Shown piece by piece: positions 1 to 7,619 of a stretch of 11,868 nt of DNA (position 1 is its first letter; every line of letters begins with the position of its first letter). A program made the position numbers and the translations under genes. The notes under the pieces were generated by a model that saw nothing but the letters and a program-made list of their open reading frames with translations, was not told the DNA's origin and searched no databases. The stretch comes from JAICLL01 sp035252155 (GTDB lineage Bacteria > Planctomycetota > Planctomycetia > Pirellulales > JAICIG01): contig DATFDL010000188.1 in NCBI GenBank assembly GCA_035252155.1, forward strand, positions 1-11,868. Direction: 5' to 3'.

Positions 1-5
1 CAGAA

Positions 6-200
6 GGGTTCAGGGTTCAGGGTTCAGCATTCCAGTGAACCCGTTCGCGCGTTGTCATCTTTCGCTCCGCGAAAGGAACGCAACTTTCGCGGAGCGAAAG
101 GGGACAATCTGCCGATCAGCCGTGCGGCTGGCGCAACGCAACGGCCAAGACCGAACCGTAAGAATCAGCACGAAAATGCTGAACCCTGAACCCTGAACCC
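6..200. repeat. Nested inverted-repeat element with telomere-like (GGGTTCA)3 ends
   Basis: Positions 6-30 are three tandem copies of GGGTTCA followed by GCAT. Positions 176-200 are the exact reverse complement (ATGC followed by three TGAACCC), so a perfect 25-bp inverted repeat encloses about 195 bp. A second strong hairpin (52-107) sits inside. No transposase is present. Bases 1-5 and 201-204 continue the symmetry with one indel. The element fills the stretch downstream of the ABC-F gene. It looks like a small non-autonomous or MITE-like repeat. Mobility is an inference, because no target-site duplication can be seen with the left edge at base 1. Confidence 0.75.
52..107. repeat. Strong hairpin, CTTTCGCGGAGCGAAAG family, copy 1
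   Basis: Positions 59-75 and 84-100 are a perfect 17-bp inverted repeat around an 8-nt loop. The stem is extended by TTGTC (52-56) and GACAA (103-107) across a 2-nt mismatch. A degenerate copy with the same arms lies at 8941-8992, so this is a dispersed repeat family. There is no T-tract after the stem, so an intrinsic terminator for the upstream minus-strand gene is possible but not supported. Confidence 0.8.
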
Positions 201-263
201 TCTGAAACCGTGGCGGCTGTGCGCACCTCGAACCTCGGCGAACCCGACACGCCCAGCGCACCC

Positions 264-2165
264 TTACGACGCGCGCTGCGCCGCTTCTTCCCAGTGCTCG
301 TAGAGCGTCTTGATCGCCGCCTCTTGCTCCGTGATCTCGCGCTGAACCTCTTTCACGCGGCGGCCGTCGCGCAAGACTTCGGGCAGAGCAAGCGCCTCGT
401 GCAATTCGGCCAGCTTCGTCTCGCGGTCGATGATCTCGGCTTCGATCTCGGCCGGCTTGCGATAGGCAAACCGCCAGACGCGCTTGGCGGGTTCGCCGCG
501 CGGCGGTGAGGATGGCTTTGCTGGTTTCGCCTTGCGTTGATCCGCCGCGGCTTGCGTGCCCGCGAGGCCTTCGCGAACGAAGTGAAGATAGGTGTCGTAA
601 TTGCCTTCGATCACCCGAAACCGCGTCGGCTCGACCACCAGCAAGTGATCGGCCACGCGGTTGAGAAAGTAACGGTCGTGACTGACGAATAGCACCGTGC
701 CTTCGAACTCGCCCAGCGACCGCTCCAGCGCGTCGCAGGCCCAGAGGTCGAGATGATTGGTCGGTTCATCGAGCACCAGAAAGTTGGAGCCGCGGGCAGA
801 CAACTGCGCCAGGGCGGCTCGGCTCCGCTCGCCGCCGCTGAGACTGTCGACGCGCTGAAACACGGCGTCGCCCGTCAGCCCGAACCGTGCCAATAAGCTG
901 CGCCGCTGCGGCTCGGTGAATTCCTTGCCGGGCGGGCGGACGGCCTCGACCACCGAAAGCTCGGCGTCCAGCCCCGAGAGCAATTGATCGTAATAGCCCA
1001 GTCGCACGCCCGTGCCCAGGATCACTCGGCCGGCGTTCGGTTCGGTCTGGCCCACGATGCACCGCAGCAGCGTTGTCTTGCCCGAACCGTTTGGTCCCAA
1101 GATGCCCCAGCGCTGACCCCGCTGAACGTCGAACGTCAAGTCGGCGAACAACGGGCGATCGTACGCCTTGGCCAGTCCTTCGACGCGCAGCACGATGTCG
1201 CCGGTGCGGTCGGCCGGCGGAAAACCCATGGCGGGAGCGGCGATCGTGCGCGGCGGATCGACCCGCTCGATGCGAGCCAGCTTTCTTTCGCGGTCTTTGG
1301 CCTGGGCGTGCTTTTGCCCGTAGCTGTTGCGGCGAATAAAATCTTCGGTCTTGGCGATCAGCTCTTGCTGCTTTTCGAAGGTCCGCGATTGCACTTTGAG
1401 CCGCTCGGCCTTTTGCCGCCAGTAGGCCGAAAAGTTGCCACTGTAATCGTCGACCGTCCCTTGAAACAGCTCCAGCGTGCGGCCGGTGACCTTGTTGAGA
1501 AAGTAACGGTCGTGGCTGACCACCAGCAGCGCCTGATCGGCACTGGTCAGGTATGATTCGAGCCACTGTGTGGCTTCGATGTCGAGATGGTTCGACGGCT
1601 CGTCGAGCAGCATCACCTCTGGCTCGCGCAACAGCAGCTTCGCCAGCATCAGCCGGTTCTGCTGACCGCCGCTGAGCTGCTCGATGGGACGGCCGAAGCT
1701 GGCCCTATCGAAGCCCAAACCTTCGAGCACGCGGTCGACCTTGTAGTCGAGGTGATAGGCGTCGCGGTGCTGCAATTCGTGCTGCAACCGGTCGTACCGC
1801 CGGGCAAGTTGGGCGTGTTCTTGCGGGTCGTCGGCCTGGCTGAGGGCGTGGGCCACGGCTTCGGCCTCGCGGCCTAGCGCCGCCAGGTCTTCCAGGGCGG
1901 TCATCGCCTCGTCCCAGAGCGTGCGGCCGGGCGTCCACTGGGGCTGCTGTTCGAGATATTCCATCCGCGCCGAGGGATGCACGTCGATCTGCCCGGCATC
2001 GGCTTCTTCCTTACCAGCGAGGATTTTTAAGAGCGTGGTTTTGCCCGCGCCGTTCGGGCCGACCAGCCCGATCTTGTCGCCGGGCCGCACCTCGAACGAG
2101 ACGCCCGCCAACACCGGCTCCGGGCCGAAGCGTTTGACGACCGAGTTGACCGAAAGCAGGATCAT
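264..2165 (-). CDS. ABC-F family ATP-binding protein (Uup-like)
   Basis: This is a soluble tandem ABC ATPase of the ABC-F family. Known members bind the ribosomal E site and act on stalled or antibiotic-bound ribosomes, and they do not transport. The 633-residue protein has two nucleotide-binding domains. The first has Walker A GPNGAGKTT at about 36-44, signature LSGGQQNR at 164-171, and Walker B LLDEPSNHLD at 186-195. The second has Walker A GPNGSGKTT at 357-365, LSGGERSR at 442-449, and LVLDEPTNHLD at 463-473. The inter-domain linker (about 245-300, with RRNSYGQKHAQAKDRERK) is the typical tRNA-interacting region. Residues 566-631 form a C-terminal coiled coil as in Uup. No membrane segments are present. 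The start at 2165 is preferred over an ATG 29 codons upstream because GGAGG lies 3 nt before it and the family N-terminus (MILLSVNSVVKRFG) begins there. The exact subfamily is uncertain. Confidence 0.95.
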   Translation of the reverse strand: MILLSVNSVVKRFGPEPVLAGVSFEVRPGDKIGLVGPNGAGKTTLLKILAGKEEADAGQIDVHPSARMEYLEQQPQWTPGRTLWDEAMTALEDLAALGREAEAVAHALSQADDPQEHAQLARRYDRLQHELQHRDAYHLDYKVDRVLEGLGFDRASFGRPIEQLSGGQQNRLMLAKLLLREPEVMLLDEPSNHLDIEATQWLESYLTSADQALLVVSHDRYFLNKVTGRTLELFQGTVDDYSGNFSAYWRQKAERLKVQSRTFEKQQELIAKTEDFIRRNSYGQKHAQAKDRERKLARIERVDPPRTIAAPAMGFPPADRTGDIVLRVEGLAKAYDRPLFADLTFDVQRGQRWGILGPNGSGKTTLLRCIVGQTEPNAGRVILGTGVRLGYYDQLLSGLDAELSVVEAVRPPGKEFTEPQRRSLLARFGLTGDAVFQRVDSLSGGERSRAALAQLSARGSNFLVLDEPTNHLDLWACDALERSLGEFEGTVLFVSHDRYFLNRVADHLLVVEPTRFRVIEGNYDTYLHFVREGLAGTQAAADQRKAKPAKPSSPPRGEPAKRVWRFAYRKPAEIEAEIIDRETKLAELHEALALPEVLRDGRRVKEVQREITEQEAAIKTLYEHWEEAAQRAS

Positions 2166-2168
2166 GAA

Positions 2169-2173
2169 CCTCC
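2169..2173 (-). promoter_or_regulatory. Ribosome binding site of the ABC-F gene
   Basis: GGAGG on the minus strand lies 3 nt upstream of the ATG at 2165. It decides this start over the in-frame ATG at 2252, whose extra 29 codons are translated from intergenic repeat sequence. The short spacing is somewhat unusual. Confidence 0.6.
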
Positions 2174-2256
2174 GTTTTGCCAAAATCTGGTTCGGCGGGC
2201 AACGGGGCATTGGTGAACGCGAGGCGGCTCGCGGGACATCCAAAATCGGCATGTGG

Positions 2257-2276
2257 ACCAGCCGCCCTCGGCTGGT
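2257..2276. repeat. Small hairpin with AGCCGCCCTCGGCT core
   Basis: ACCAGCC (2257-2263) and GGCTGGT (2270-2276) are a perfect 7-bp inverted repeat around GCCCTC. The core AGCCGCCCTCGGCT is shared with the left arm at 8829-8851, and the right arm at 8881-8903 has one change within it. The outer stem bases differ between the loci yet still pair, which suggests a conserved structure. It lies in the gap between the channel gene and the ABC-F gene, upstream of the latter's start. Confidence 0.6.
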
Positions 2277-2302
2277 TCAGCGACCCCGGCTGGCGTCGTC
2301 GT

Positions 2303-2339
2303 CCTAGCCCCCGAGTCCCTAGCCCCCGCTCCCTACCCC
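2303..2339 (-). repeat. Short tandem repeat / G-quadruplex-forming motif at the 3' end of the channel gene
   Basis: On the plus strand the 11-mer CCTAGCCCCCG occurs at 2303-2313 and 2318-2328 with a 15-bp period, followed by a degenerate CTACCCCG. On the minus (mRNA-like) strand this gives five G-runs: 2339-2336 (4 G), 2333-2331 (3), 2327-2323 (5), 2319-2317 (3) and 2312-2308 (5). They are separated by 2-4 nt loops, which meets the usual four-tract G-quadruplex pattern. The TAG stop codon of the channel gene (2335-2333) lies inside it. Whether it folds or affects 3'-end formation is unknown. Confidence 0.6.
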
Positions 2340-5300
2340 GCCTGCCGCTGATAGAGCGCCACCGGCGTGCTGCGAATGTGCAGATCGAGCTGTGGGAAGG
2401 CGATGTCGATGTTTTCTTCGCGGAAGCGATCGTGAATCTTTGAGTGCAAGTCGTGAATCACCGCCATGCGGTTCTCCAGGCTCGGCAGATAGCACCTCAA
2501 TACAAAACTGAGCGTGCTGTCGCCAAAACCTTCGAACGTGGCCATCGGCGCCGGGTCTTTCAGCACGTACTGGTTGTCGTGGGCCATCTGCACCAACAGC
2601 TCGCGCACGCGCTCGATGTCGGAGCCATACGCCACCCCCACGTTCACCACCACGCGGTTCATCTGGTCGCTCAGCGTCCAGTTCAAAACGCGGCCGGTGA
2701 TGAACTCTTTGTTGGGCACGATCAGCTCCTTGCGGTCGAAATCGGTGATCATGGTGGCACGAATGCGAATTCGCGAGACGACGCCCGACACATCGTCGAC
2801 CGTCACGATGTCGCCGACCCGCACCGGCCGCTCGAAGAGAATGATTAACCCTGATACAAAATTTGCGAAAATCTCTTGCAGACCAAAGCCAAGCCCGACG
2901 CTGACGGCCGCCACCAACCAATGCACCTTCGACCAGGTGATGCCCAGCATCAGGCAGGTGCAAACCATGCCGGCTACTGCGATGACGTAACGCGAGAGCG
3001 TGGTGACCGCGTAGCGCGTGGCCGGCTCGAGCGGCAGCCGCTGTAAGAGCACGATCTCCAACAAACCGGGAATGTTGCGGGTGGCCACCAGCGTCATACC
3101 GACGAACAGCAGCGCCAACAACAGGTGCGAAACATTGATGGGCACGCTGCGCGGCGTGGTGACCCACTGCGTGGTGTTGTCGGGGCCGGGCACCGTTTCC
3201 ACCACGTCAATGGTCGTTTGCCAGAGCGGCTTGTTGAGAAAGGAGAGCGCGGGCAGCACATCGGCCCAGGTCAGCCACAGTCCCAGCACAAAGCCCGCCA
3301 CCAATGCCGTCTGGACGAATCGCCGGGTCTGCTGGTTGATGGTCGAGAGGTCGAGCTCGCCCTCGCCAGTTTGCGAAACGGTGGGCAGTTCGCCTCCCTC
3401 GGGATCGCGATTCTCGGCGTGCGCGGCGGCCCTCCGCAGCCGGGCCTGCCGCATCGCCAGTCGCCGCCGCAAGATGAGCAGCCAGCGCAGAATCAATGCA
3501 CCGGTGATCATAAAACCCACCAGCAGCCAGGCCGTGGCCTGCAAGCGGCTGGCCAGTTGCCGGGCGGTGTAGTAATAGCCCCAACCGGCCAAAAAAGCCA
3601 GCGCGAGCGGAGAGCCTACCGTCAGCGGGAAGACCACGTAGTTCAGCCGGTCGAGCCAGCCGCCTCGGCGATACGCCAAGAACTCGTGCAGCACGCCGCC
3701 CACGGGCCGCAACACCCGATGTAAAAAGATCGACAGCAGCGCCATGGCCGCCATGAACAACACGCGTTCAAGCGCGTGCCAGCGGTCGTTTTCTAAGGCA
3801 TGCGTCGTCGCGGCCGCCAGAGCCAACGGCAGGGCCAGCGGCATGAACCAACGCAGATGTTTGCGGACCAGCCGCATGCTTTGCTCGGGCCAGGCAAAGT
3901 GGGCGGCGCCCAGACCGCGGCTACGGCAGACGTGCCGCAGAAACTCGAGCGACGCCAACAAGATCGCAGTGAATGCCAGCCCGTGTGCCAACGCTTTGGC
4001 CAGTTCCGATCGGCCTGAGGCGCCTTCGAGCGTCCAGCCGAGAAAGGCCAGCAGCACGGGCCAGGGCGCCGCCATCAACAGCGTCAGACAGAGCACGCGC
4101 AGTGTCAGGCCGATGTCGTCGGCGCTGCCCCGTGCGGCCTGGTCGCCCATACGTTTGATCTGGGCTCGCATCCGCCGCTGCCCGACCACGAGTGCGGTTA
4201 GGAATAACACGGCGGCCGCCGTCGCCAGCGGATTTGCGACCAGGCCGGTCGCCAAACGGCGGCCGACCGTCCACCATCGCTCGGGCTGGGCGTACCAGCG
4301 GAGGGCCTCGGCGGCGACGGCCAGGTCGGCGCGGCCCAGCCGGCTGGTGCTCCGCACCCAAAGAATGTTTTCGTCGATATACTCGCTCTGTCGATGGATC
4401 TCGTCAAAAAGCTGCTTGTCAGCGGCCAAGAGCGAAGCCAGCTCGCGAATGTAACGCTCGTACGCCGTGGTGAGCGAGTCGAGCAGGTCGCGGCGATTTT
4501 GCAACAGCTCGCGGACTTTTTTGGCAAGCTCGGCCCGCGGAGAATGGCTGGTGGACAGATCGAGCGATTGCATCACTTCGCCCGCCTTAACGTCGATGTC
4601 GCTCAGCTTGCGGCGCTGGTCGGTCAAGCTCATCAACGCCATTCGGGCGTCGTCGATCGTGGCCGGCGCGGGGCGTTCGGCTTCGAGTTTTTGGCGGCGG
4701 CGCGAGAGATCCACACGGAACTGCAAGAGATATGGCCCAAGTTGCGGCGCCAGCCCGAGCGTCTCGACTTTGTCGGTGACGCCCTTGAATTCACGCCCGA
4801 GATCGGCGAGCGTGTTTGTGAAATCAACGGTCCGCTTCGACGCGTTGGCGATCTCGTCGCCGATTTTCGCTACCCGCTTGGCCAGTTCTTCGTTCTCTGC
4901 GGCAATGTCGCGCAGCTCGGGCCAGGTGTGCTGTTTTTCTTGCTTGGCTTCATTGAGCTTGACTTCGGCTTCCTTCTGCCGGCGATTGTGAATGACCTTT
5001 TGCCACGCCTCGACGAGCTGTTTTTGGATCGTTACCTGGCGCAACGCCAGGTCGCGCTGCTTGGGCAGCAGCACGTCTTGGGCGTTGTAGCTTTCCAACT
5101 CGCTCGTGCAACTGGCGATCTCTTGCATCAGCGCCTGCTGACGTGCTCGCAAAAAAACCTGGCGCGCGGCAGTCATTTCCTTGGGTTCGTCGGCGGCGGG
5201 CACGGCGGCCAATTGCTTTTTGACGTCTTCCAGCTTGTTGCCGGCGTCGTCGATCTGGGCCGGTATTTTCAGGCGGCGATCGGCGCGGCGAGTCGGCTCG

Positions 5301-5773
5301 GCTTCGAGGCGAGTCAGATCTTCCTGGGCCTGGTTCAATTCGGTCTGGGCCTGGGCCAGCGCGGTTTCGAACTCGGCCAGCGATGCACCAGGCTTGATCT
5401 CGGGACGGGCCACCTCAGGGGGGGCATCGAGCGCTCGGCGCACCATTCGCAGCGCGATAGGCGCCTCTTCGGCGGCGGCCTTGAATTCGGCCGCGTTTTT
5501 GGCCAGCGTTCCGGCGCGATCCAATTCGGCCAGCGCTTTTTGATAGACCTCGAGCACGCCGGCTTTCGCCATTTCGTCCAGGTCGGTCGAGGTTTTGACT
5601 TGGGCAATCTGGCTCTGAATGGCCTCGGCGGTGAGTTCGGAGGTGGCCGGTTTACTCGCCGCGGCCGCCGGCGCTTCGGCGGCCGGCGTCTCGGCGCGCG
5701 CCGTTGCCCAGACCGGTGCGAAAAGTATCGCCGAAACGGCCACGGTCACGATCGACCGGCGCAGCGCACGCAT
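2333..5773 (-). CDS. Large mechanosensitive ion channel, MscS superfamily (MscK/MscM-like)
   Basis: The protein is predicted to be an inner-membrane channel that opens on membrane tension and releases solutes after hypo-osmotic shock. It has 1146 residues, close to E. coli MscK and MscM (about 1100). An N-terminal signal (MRALRRSIVTVAVSAILFAP, then ATARAE) precedes a long alanine- and charge-rich, coiled-coil-like periplasmic region at about 50-470. About ten hydrophobic segments follow (near 515-531, 559-579, 594-611, 641-657, 669-685, 712-730, 746-769, 821-837, 881-899 and 923-942). The pore helix is at about 951-979 with SVGLGFGLQEIFANFVSGLI, then LFERPVRVGDIV, the MscK-type signature. A soluble C-terminal domain contains VPNKEFITGRVLNW. 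The chosen start has GGAGGG 10 nt upstream and gives a clean signal peptide. An in-frame ATG at 5791 would add six residues, but its GAGG is only 2 nt away. The family is clear, but the exact paralogue is not. Confidence 0.93.
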   Translation of the reverse strand: MRALRRSIVTVAVSAILFAPVWATARAETPAAEAPAAAASKPATSELTAEAIQSQIAQVKTSTDLDEMAKAGVLEVYQKALAELDRAGTLAKNAAEFKAAAEEAPIALRMVRRALDAPPEVARPEIKPGASLAEFETALAQAQTELNQAQEDLTRLEAEPTRRADRRLKIPAQIDDAGNKLEDVKKQLAAVPAADEPKEMTAARQVFLRARQQALMQEIASCTSELESYNAQDVLLPKQRDLALRQVTIQKQLVEAWQKVIHNRRQKEAEVKLNEAKQEKQHTWPELRDIAAENEELAKRVAKIGDEIANASKRTVDFTNTLADLGREFKGVTDKVETLGLAPQLGPYLLQFRVDLSRRRQKLEAERPAPATIDDARMALMSLTDQRRKLSDIDVKAGEVMQSLDLSTSHSPRAELAKKVRELLQNRRDLLDSLTTAYERYIRELASLLAADKQLFDEIHRQSEYIDENILWVRSTSRLGRADLAVAAEALRWYAQPERWWTVGRRLATGLVANPLATAAAVLFLTALVVGQRRMRAQIKRMGDQAARGSADDIGLTLRVLCLTLLMAAPWPVLLAFLGWTLEGASGRSELAKALAHGLAFTAILLASLEFLRHVCRSRGLGAAHFAWPEQSMRLVRKHLRWFMPLALPLALAAATTHALENDRWHALERVLFMAAMALLSIFLHRVLRPVGGVLHEFLAYRRGGWLDRLNYVVFPLTVGSPLALAFLAGWGYYYTARQLASRLQATAWLLVGFMITGALILRWLLILRRRLAMRQARLRRAAAHAENRDPEGGELPTVSQTGEGELDLSTINQQTRRFVQTALVAGFVLGLWLTWADVLPALSFLNKPLWQTTIDVVETVPGPDNTTQWVTTPRSVPINVSHLLLALLFVGMTLVATRNIPGLLEIVLLQRLPLEPATRYAVTTLSRYVIAVAGMVCTCLMLGITWSKVHWLVAAVSVGLGFGLQEIFANFVSGLIILFERPVRVGDIVTVDDVSGVVSRIRIRATMITDFDRKELIVPNKEFITGRVLNWTLSDQMNRVVVNVGVAYGSDIERVRELLVQMAHDNQYVLKDPAPMATFEGFGDSTLSFVLRCYLPSLENRMAVIHDLHSKIHDRFREENIDIAFPQLDLHIRSTPVALYQRQAG

Positions 5774-5912
5774 CAAGTCGAGTCCCTCCATGTCCTCGAA
5801 CTTCCCCGCTAAATAGTACCGAAGCTGTCATACGGGGCCGCGGCGCGGCTCCGATGGACCTTCGGCGGTAGGTCAACAACTTCGCACGTTTCTTCCGGCG
5901 GAACAAGAGCGA

Positions 5913-5954
5913 TTCGCCCGGAGTCAGGAGAGAGCTTAGGATGGGCCGGGCGAA
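5913..5954. repeat. Inverted repeat downstream of the HEAT-repeat gene
   Basis: TTCGCCCGG (5913-5921) and CCGGGCGAA (5946-5954) are a perfect 9-bp inverted repeat with a 24-nt loop. It starts 18 bp past the HEAT-gene stop codon, in the 198-bp gap before the channel gene. There is no T-tract, so Rho-independent termination is not clearly supported. The loop-edge sequence TAGGATGGGC (5937-5946) recurs inverted at 9008-9017, which suggests it is part of a dispersed repeat. No gene or clear promoter was found in the rest of 5774-5971. Confidence 0.4.
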
Positions 5955-5971
5955 GCGAGTTTTACATTCGC

Positions 5972-7222
5972 CTAGCGGCTCGCGCGGCCGTGACCTGCGT
6001 TGACCGATGCTTCAATTTTCTGCAATGCCTCCACTGCATAATTGCGCACATCGTACACAGGTCGCTGGTCCGAATCGCCAGGTGCATTATCCCGCTCCGT
6101 TGAAGCAATTTGCTTGAGCAGGCCGACCGCCGGTTCGGCTGCACGACCAAGCTCGCCGAGCAGATCGATCGCCAGGCAGCGCTCGCACTCGTCGGTTAGG
6201 ACCTGCACGGCTTCCATCAACAATGCCAGGGCATGGCCCGGATTTCGTCGCACCGTTTCATAGGGCTCGGTATGCAGCCGGTGGTACCCAACGCTACCAT
6301 GTTCCGACTGAAGCCATCTCGTCTGGCCGGGGGCGACCTGGGCGAGTTGTGCAAACAGCCGCCCCCAAACCACCTCGGCATCGCGACGAACCGCCTCCCT
6401 TAACGCGGCAATGACTTCTTCGTTGTCGGGTGCGATGTCCCACAGTGCCGCGGCTGCAGCGGCCCGGATTTCGGTTTCGTCGTCGCGAAGGGCCTCCAAG
6501 ACAACGCCGATGGCGGGCTTGGCTTCACCGCCGATCGCGGCCAGCGCCTCGATGGCTTTTTGACGAACCTTGACCGTGTCGCGCTCGACCGCGCGGCTGA
6601 GCAACGGCAGGGCCGCAGCCGCTCTGGGACCAAGTTTGGCCAACACCGCCGCCGTCACTAGCCGCGCAATCTCGTCGTTCGATCCCAAGGCTTCGCCTAG
6701 AAACGGAACGGCGGCGGCTCCGATGGCCACCAGCGCATCGAGAACGGCATCCCCTGCCGGGGCGCGGGCGTCGGGCAGGGCGTTGTCGTTGGCGGCGGTT
6801 TGGGCAATCTCGATCGCCACGGCCAACAACTCACCGGCGCACGCCCGTGCCGCTGGACCAAGTTTGGCTAGCGCTTCGGCCGCGGCGGCCACGAGCTTGG
6901 CGTCGTCATCGCGCAGCGCGGCGGCGATGGTGCGGGCAGCTTCCGCGGCGTAACCATGCCGACCGAATTTCAAGAGTGCGGGCAACGCCCTCAGGCGGAC
7001 TTCGGGATCGAGCTCCGTCAGGAATTCGCGGCGCCACTCGCGAAACCCCCGTCCGCCGAAGCGCAAGTCTTCACGGGCCACGGGCTGATCAAAATCGTCC
7101 GGAGGCGACTCAGGTGCTGCCGCCTCTTGGGCTCGGCAGGAAGCGCCATGCGACGAGTGAAATAACACCAAGACCTGCGCGGCGAAAGTCGCGAGCGCAA
7201 TCGAGCGAACGCGGTCGTTCAT
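5972..7222 (-). CDS. Exported HEAT-repeat protein of unknown function
   Basis: The protein has 416 residues. A likely Sec signal peptide covers about 1-31 (basic MNDRVR, a hydrophobic stretch to about 22, and cleavage near SCRA-QEA), which would place it outside the cytoplasm. Residues about 75-300 are alpha-helical repeats of the HEAT/PBS-lyase type, with recurring units such as AAAAEALAKLGPAA (112-125), TAAVLAKLGPRAAAALPLL (190-208), QKAIEALAAIGGEAKPAIG (221-239) and IRAAAAAALWDIAP (252-265). Weaker repeats run from about 330 to 372 and 390 to 404. Such arrays are protein-binding scaffolds. No catalytic domain is visible. The start at 7222 is chosen because AAGGAGG lies 4 nt upstream, and the ATG 12 codons earlier would spoil the signal peptide. 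The HEAT fold is confident, but the partner and role are unknown. The neighbours (channel downstream, enolase-family enzyme upstream) give no clear hint. Confidence 0.88.
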   Translation of the reverse strand: MNDRVRSIALATFAAQVLVLFHSSHGASCRAQEAAAPESPPDDFDQPVAREDLRFGGRGFREWRREFLTELDPEVRLRALPALLKFGRHGYAAEAARTIAAALRDDDAKLVAAAAEALAKLGPAARACAGELLAVAIEIAQTAANDNALPDARAPAGDAVLDALVAIGAAAVPFLGEALGSNDEIARLVTAAVLAKLGPRAAAALPLLSRAVERDTVKVRQKAIEALAAIGGEAKPAIGVVLEALRDDETEIRAAAAAALWDIAPDNEEVIAALREAVRRDAEVVWGRLFAQLAQVAPGQTRWLQSEHGSVGYHRLHTEPYETVRRNPGHALALLMEAVQVLTDECERCLAIDLLGELGRAAEPAVGLLKQIASTERDNAPGDSDQRPVYDVRNYAVEALQKIEASVNAGHGRASR

Positions 7223-7226
7223 AGAA

Positions 7227-7233
7227 CCTCCTT
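7227..7233 (-). promoter_or_regulatory. Ribosome binding site of the HEAT-repeat gene
   Basis: AAGGAGG on the minus strand lies 4 nt upstream of the ATG at 7222. It is a near-ideal Shine-Dalgarno sequence and fixes the start against the in-frame ATG at 7258. Confidence 0.75.
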
Positions 7234-7353
7234 GGAATGTCGCCCACGTTGTCGCCAAGAATCGACCGCCGCGTCAAGACGAGTTTCGCTGTAAGGTGCG
7301 GAGATTGGTTTTGACAATCAAATTCGGCAATAACCCGAGATCAGTGCATTGCA

Positions 7354-7538
7354 GGGTGCCACGGCATCCGTCGCGGCGCGCTCGGCTTTGATGTTCTCGC
7401 ATGCGTTGCCGCCGCGGCGGACGCCGTGCTGCGTTGCCACCTCGGGCGGCCGATGCCACCTACACGGCGTCCGCCGCGGCGAGTTGCGTCGCGCCTGAGA
7501 TCGTTGCCACAAGCGCCACGGCGGATGCCGTGGCACCC
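7354..7538. repeat. Nested inverted-repeat element, GGGTGCCACGGCATCCG family
   Basis: Positions 7354-7370 and 7522-7538 are a perfect 17-bp inverted repeat, extending to 26 bp with two mismatches (7354-7379 / 7513-7538). Inside, 7411-7428 and 7463-7480 form a second, perfect 18-bp inverted repeat, and the intervening arms are partly complementary, so the 185 bp is close to one long imperfect palindrome. TTGCCAC occurs at 7434-7440 and 7504-7510. The element fills the middle of the 397-bp gap between the HEAT-repeat gene and the enolase-family gene. No coding capacity or transposase was seen. In size and architecture it resembles the element at 6-200, but the sequence is unrelated. Confidence 0.75.
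7411..7480. repeat. Inner 18-bp perfect hairpin of the 7354-7538 element
   Basis: GCCGCGGCGGACGCCGTG at 7411-7428 is the exact reverse complement of 7463-7480, with a 34-nt loop. The stem is very GC-rich and would be stable in DNA or RNA. There is no adjacent T-tract on either strand. Confidence 0.7.
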
Positions 7539-7619
7539 AGTTGACGGCCGTACCCAATTTAAATGTCAAAACCGATCAGAGCCACAGGTAGCTGCACGCC
7601 TCGTCAGACCCTACGCGGG

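Noticed and set aside
6..26. GGGTTCA array as a possible CRISPR or telomere
   Set aside because: There are only three 7-bp units without spacers, mirrored at 180-200. The fit is to an inverted-repeat element, not a CRISPR array or chromosome end.
24..30. HGASC (residues 25-29 of the HEAT-repeat protein, coded near 7138-7150) as a lipoprotein lipobox; the coordinates given here are protein residue numbers
   Set aside because: The -3 position is not Leu, Val or Ile, so it does not fit a lipobox. An ordinary signal peptidase I site nearby is more likely.
2166..2252. N-terminal extension of the ABC-F protein from the ATG at 2252
   Set aside because: The extra residues do not resemble ABC-F proteins and have no hydrophobic signal. 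The internal ATG at 2165 has a Shine-Dalgarno and the family N-terminus.
4394..5812. Plus-strand open frame of 472 codons antisense to the channel gene
   Set aside because: It is opposite the Ala/Glu/Lys-rich coiled-coil region, where GC-rich codon bias keeps the antisense frame open. The translated composition is low-complexity (many Gly, Leu, Phe, Gln), no domain is recognised, and the sense frame has clear family motifs.
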